Source: Opitutaceae bacterium
Lineage (GTDB): Bacteria > Verrucomicrobiota > Verrucomicrobiia > Opitutales > Opitutaceae
Assembly: GCA_025352845.1 (NCBI GenBank)
Contig: JANXSC010000430.1
Coordinates: forward strand, 1 to 15,607
DNA: 15,607 bases
Direction: 5' to 3'
In this document: positions 12,543 through 15,607 of the stretch, piece after piece
Layout of the letters: each line of letters opens with the position of its first letter
Numbering within the stretch: position 1 is the first letter of the stretch
Notes under the pieces: generated by a model
What the model was told of the DNA's origin: nothing
What the model saw: only the letters and a program-made list of their open reading frames with translations
Database searches by the model: none
Position numbers and translations under genes: made by a program

Positions 12543-15200
12543 TTGCCTTCCCCCGCCCGCCTGCGCGTCCGCCCGGATTCTGTTTCGCGAATTATCTTTG
12601 TGGCGGCGGGAATACTCCTGTGGCTGATCGGCACCTCGGCAACTGGAAGCGCGCAGACCTTGCAGCTCAACCCGCCGCTGAACTACCAGCTCGCGGCCGA
12701 CGGCCAGACGATGCTGGTCACCGCAACCCTCGCCAACAACCGGGCGACCGCGACCGCCGCGCTCCGATTGGAACTGTGGGCGTTCGCGTCGCCCTACTCC
12801 CTCGCGGGTCCGGCGCAAAGCGGCTACCGCCTCGCCACCATCAATCTCGCGGCACTCACGGCCGGTGCCGTGGTGAATCTGAACTCCCAGCCCGCGCCCT
12901 ACAGTCCGCCCGCGTCCGGGTTCTGGAATATCGCCCTGCTGGCCCTTGAGGATCTCGGCGGCAGCTTCGCCGTGCGCACGTCTTTCAACTTCGCAACGCC
13001 GCTCGCCGTGGCAGGCATCATGGGAACTTACGTCGCGGTGCCCCCGCGCGTGCTGGGCGGAGTATTCCTCCCGGCTTTGCCAGTCGTAATCGAGAATCTG
13101 CTCGTGGATCCCAGTGGACTCTACTGGACCGTCACCGGCAACGGCGGCGGCGGGGTCGGCAAGGTCGGTCTGGCCCCGGGCAGTGCGCTGATCAACCTGA
13201 CGGATTTCGGTCGCGATTTGTTTTTGGGTTCCGACATGGTCCAGGACAACCAGAACCTCTATGTCCGCGTCCCCAGTCTCGCGAGCCCGCTGAACTACGG
13301 GGAAATCATCCGCGTGACCAAGACGACCGGCAACCAAACTGTCCTCGCCCGGCCCGATGCCCGTCTCGCGAACGGCCCGCGCAACAACGGCCTCGGAATT
13401 CAGCTCAACGGCGGCACGCTTTATTTTTCGGTGCAACAGGAGATCGGCGTCAATGCGGCGTTCGTGCCCGCCCTGATGGCCCGGATGTCCACGCAGGGCG
13501 GTGCCCTCACCACGTTCCCGCCTCCGCCCCCGATCAATCCCCAAGCCGAGGCGGTGAATTTTTCGGCGACGTGGTATGCCGCGGACTTCACGAATATCTA
13601 TTTTATCGAGCCATTCGGCGGCACGACGATTCGCCACATGCCGCTGTTCGGCACCGGGAACACGATCGATTTGTCCGTTCCCGCCGGCACCCGCTTTCTG
13701 GCGGCGCCGACCGGCGGACCGGCCGGCGCTTCGCTCTTTTGGCTAGAGGGCGTGGCCCCAAACAACGCCATCAGACGGCGGCGCGTCGGCGGTCAGGTCA
13801 TCACTGTGGCCGCGAATATCTCCAGCCGCAATTACGCCCTCGACGGCGGGCGCGTCTACTTCGAATCGGGCGGCACGGGGCAATTGTCGTCGATCTCCAT
13901 CGATGGCGGCGCCGTGACCGCGCTGCTGCCGCGGGAAATATTGCAGACCACCGGTGAGATCGTGACCGATGGCAACGCCATCTACTGGGTGTCGTCCAAT
14001 GTCGTGACCAATGTCACCAGTCTCAAGCGGCTCGTGCTCCCGGTCCAGGGCACCCCGATCATTACGCAACCGCCCATCAACGCCCACGTCGCTCCCAATG
14101 CCCCCAATGTCGCCTTCACCGCGCTCGCCGCCAGTGGTGGCTTGAGCTACGTCTGGAAACGCAACGGCGTCGCCCTCGTGCCCGCGACCGCCGGCGCCGC
14201 GCCGCTTCAGCCGGACGACTCAACGCCACCGCGGGCCGCCAGCGTCGCCACCGCTACCATCAACTTCCCGACGCTCGTGTTGGACAACGTCACCGCAGCC
14301 GACATGGGCTTTTATTCGTGCGTGATCACCAACAGCGCCGGAGCGATCGAGACCGACGCCGCCATCCTCACCGTCGACACCGGCGGCCCGAGCCGGATCA
14401 TCAACGTCTCCACCCGCGGCCTCGTGCAGCCCGGGGCCGCACTGACGCCGGGATTCGTGATGCGCGGGCCGGGCGGCAAACAACTGCTCATCCGCGCGGT
14501 CGGTCCGACCCTGGCCGCGTTCGGCCTCGCCGCGCTGGCGGACACGAAGATGGACGTGCTGAACCAGCAAACCGGCGGGGTCGTCGCGACCAACGACGAC
14601 TGGGGCGGCGCTCCGTCGCTGGCGAATGCGTTCTCGGCAGTCGGAGCGTTTCCGCTGCCCGCAGGCTCGAAAGACGCCGCCGTGCTTTCCAACCTGCCAG
14701 TGAACGCGGGCGGCTACTCCGTCCGCATCACCTCGCCCACCGCTACGGGCACGGGGATCGCGCTCGCCGAGGTCTACGATTCCGATGCGCTCACCTCGCC
14801 CGCCAGACTTATCAATGTCTCGACGCTCGGGTTCGCGGGCACAGGTGCGAATGCGCTCACGCCGGGCTTCGTGATCGGCGGCACCGCCCCAAAGCTGGTG
14901 CTGATTCGCGCGGTCGGTCCCGGACTCGCACCCTTCGGCATTGGCGGAACGCTGGCCGATCCGCAGTTGAAAGTCATCCCGCTCGGCCTGAGCCTCATGA
15001 TCGCGCGCAGCGACGACTGGGGCGGCACCGCCGAGCTCAAAGCCGCGTTTGCGACCGCGGGCGCCTTTGCCCTCCCGGACACGAGCAAGGATGCCGCAGT
15101 GGTCGTGCGGCTCCCGCCCGGCGGGTATTCCGTCGTGGTCTCCGGCGCGAACGAATCGACCGGCACCGCCCTAGTGGAGGTTTACGATCTCGATCCATAA
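12543..15200 (+). CDS. Large secreted protein: propeller-like repeats, Ig-like domain, two C-terminal repeats
   Basis: No specific function is recognised. Starting at TTG 12543 (885 residues) gives a clean signal peptide: Arg-rich n-region, hydrophobic IIFVAAGILLWLIG, and a cleavage region near GSA-QT. A GTG at 12495 lies inside a palindromic repeat and would only add low-quality N-terminal residues. After a ~110-residue beta-rich domain come repeated strands with aromatic signatures, typical of a beta-propeller (GLYWTVTGNG, NLYVRVPS, TLYFSVQQ, NIYFIEPFG, RVYFESGG, AIYWVSSN; 13110-14010). An Ig-like domain follows (~14060-14380; SYVWKRNG, MGFYSCVITNSAG). Last are two ~130-residue repeats. There is no membrane anchor, LPXTG or PEP-CTERM end. 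It is probably exported to the periplasm or outside and may bind a ligand or surface. It stands alone, in a GC-rich context. Confidence 0.85.
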   Translation: MPSPARLRVRPDSVSRIIFVAAGILLWLIGTSATGSAQTLQLNPPLNYQLAADGQTMLVTATLANNRATATAALRLELWAFASPYSLAGPAQSGYRLATINLAALTAGAVVNLNSQPAPYSPPASGFWNIALLALEDLGGSFAVRTSFNFATPLAVAGIMGTYVAVPPRVLGGVFLPALPVVIENLLVDPSGLYWTVTGNGGGGVGKVGLAPGSALINLTDFGRDLFLGSDMVQDNQNLYVRVPSLASPLNYGEIIRVTKTTGNQTVLARPDARLANGPRNNGLGIQLNGGTLYFSVQQEIGVNAAFVPALMARMSTQGGALTTFPPPPPINPQAEAVNFSATWYAADFTNIYFIEPFGGTTIRHMPLFGTGNTIDLSVPAGTRFLAAPTGGPAGASLFWLEGVAPNNAIRRRRVGGQVITVAANISSRNYALDGGRVYFESGGTGQLSSISIDGGAVTALLPREILQTTGEIVTDGNAIYWVSSNVVTNVTSLKRLVLPVQGTPIITQPPINAHVAPNAPNVAFTALAASGGLSYVWKRNGVALVPATAGAAPLQPDDSTPPRAASVATATINFPTLVLDNVTAADMGFYSCVITNSAGAIETDAAILTVDTGGPSRIINVSTRGLVQPGAALTPGFVMRGPGGKQLLIRAVGPTLAAFGLAALADTKMDVLNQQTGGVVATNDDWGGAPSLANAFSAVGAFPLPAGSKDAAVLSNLPVNAGGYSVRITSPTATGTGIALAEVYDSDALTSPARLINVSTLGFAGTGANALTPGFVIGGTAPKLVLIRAVGPGLAPFGIGGTLADPQLKVIPLGLSLMIARSDDWGGTAELKAAFATAGAFALPDTSKDAAVVVRLPPGGYSVVVSGANESTGTALVEVYDLDP
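14394..15194 (+). repeat. Two tandem ~130-residue repeat domains at the C-terminus of the secreted protein
   Basis: Unit 1 is 14394-14786 and unit 2 is 14805-15194. Both run through the same landmarks in the same order: R(I/L)INVST, ALTPGFV, LIRAVGP, FG, AD, DDWGG, AF..(V/A)GAF.LP, SKDAAV, GGYSV, TG.AL.EVYD. The units are diverged at the DNA level, so this is an old domain duplication. I know this type as frequent at the ends of Opitutaceae exoproteins, but I cannot give a database name for it. Confidence 0.85.
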
Positions 15201-15218
15201 CCGATCGCGCGCGGTCGG
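15201..15218. terminator. Weak hairpin in the convergent gap
   Basis: CCGATC (15201-15206) pairs with GGTCGG (15213-15218), with one G-T pair, around GCGCGC. It lies directly after the stop codon of the secreted-protein gene, in the gap to the convergent minus-strand gene. No T-run follows, so this is a weak candidate. Confidence 0.25.
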
Positions 15219-15268
15219 CCGGCACCGCCCGGTCCTGTTCGGCCAGAGAAAATCTGAAAACTACGAAA

Positions 15269-15607
15269 CTATTTCGCGGGCGCGACCGGCGCGGGCGCGG
15301 GCTTCTCGCCCCATGGTTTCCAGTTCCAACCCTTCCAGTGCTCGGAGGCGGTCGAGGCGTAGGGGTCGTAACGGCAAAGCGCGAGGTAACCGAAGAGCAG
15401 CACGACGATGATCGTAATCGTGCGGCGGCGGCGAGCGGCGGCCTCCTTGTCTTCGTAGGGATCTTCGAGTGAGCGGATCGAGCCATCGGGCAGGACCGCG
15501 CGCGCGGTGAGCGCGGTGCCAAACGGGATGTTGATCTTCACGCGGCCGTTGATGGCCCAGCCGTTGCCTTCTAGGATCGGGCCGAGGTTGCGCTGGCGGA
15601 GCTTGAG
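15269..15607 (-). CDS. 3' end of a membrane-protein gene, cut by the window edge
   Basis: The minus-strand frame is open from the window edge to a TAG at 15269-15271, giving 112 visible residues without an N-terminus. The visible part begins LKLRQRNLGPILEGNGWAI, then NIPFGTALTARAVLPDGS, an acidic linker (SLEDPYEDKE), a basic RRRR stop-transfer-like patch and one hydrophobic segment (TITIIVVLLFGYLALC, residues ~63-78). The tail is aromatic and Pro/Ala-rich and ends PAPAPVAPAK. A GTG at 15541 could look like a start (90 residues), but the sequence upstream stays open and protein-like, so the gene very probably extends beyond the window. Function is unknown. By memory, similar tails occur in verrucomicrobial multi-pass membrane proteins. 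Confidence 0.65.
   Translation of the reverse strand, partial: LKLRQRNLGPILEGNGWAINGRVKINIPFGTALTARAVLPDGSIRSLEDPYEDKEAAARRRRTITIIVVLLFGYLALCRYDPYASTASEHWKGWNWKPWGEKPAPAPVAPAK

Noticed and set aside
10211..12670. Very long (819-codon) minus-strand frame across sixA, the SDR and the ligase gene
   Set aside because: It runs across three genes, intergenic repeats and a terminator candidate, has low-complexity Arg/Ala composition, and is an artefact of GC-rich codon bias.

Overview
The window looks like a chromosomal segment of a high-GC bacterium, most likely Verrucomicrobiota of the Opitutaceae type. This is inferred from three things: the overall gene style; a secreted protein ending in two ~130-residue units of a kind I associate with Opitutaceae exoproteins (memory, not a search); and TGTAGCC-headed palindromic intergenic repeats. 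Nearly all genes are housekeeping. Several use GTG or TTG starts, and clear Shine-Dalgarno sites are rare.

Layout. 1-665: a lower-GC stretch holding the C-terminal remnant of an Abi-like HEPN protein. 666-3280 (+): miaB (tRNA methylthiotransferase), a six-helix membrane protein and gmk (guanylate kinase), with a long imperfect inverted repeat after miaB. 3281-3333: a near-perfect three-way-junction palindrome between convergent genes. 7384-3344 (-): a de novo NAD operon in the order nadA, nadC, hicB, hicA, nadB, so a complete HicBA toxin-antitoxin pair sits inside it. A perfect 21-bp inverted repeat separates nadA from nadC. 7496-11581 (+): a tightly packed series of a DUF985-type cupin, pdxH, a soluble PAS histidine kinase with a degenerate receiver domain, a SixA phosphohistidine phosphatase and an RmlD-like SDR, mostly joined by 4-nt stop/start overlaps. 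11654-12409 (+): a lipoate-protein ligase/octanoyltransferase family gene carrying a REP-like palindrome in frame. 12543-15200 (+): a large secreted protein (beta-propeller-like repeats, an Ig-like domain, two C-terminal repeats). 15269-15607 (-): the 3' end of a membrane-protein gene that continues past the window.

How the genes work together. NadB oxidises aspartate to iminoaspartate, NadA condenses it with dihydroxyacetone phosphate to quinolinate, and NadC makes nicotinate mononucleotide, so the three genes give a complete aspartate-to-NaMN route. PdxH makes the cofactor PLP. The kinase and SixA are adjacent and both act on phosphohistidine, which suggests but does not prove a phosphorelay with its own signal-quenching phosphatase.

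The points most worth following up are the HicBA module inside the nad operon, the kinase with a dead receiver next to SixA, and the family of structured palindromes, one of which has been taken into a protein-coding frame. I see no CRISPR array, tRNA, rRNA, phage or transposase gene.
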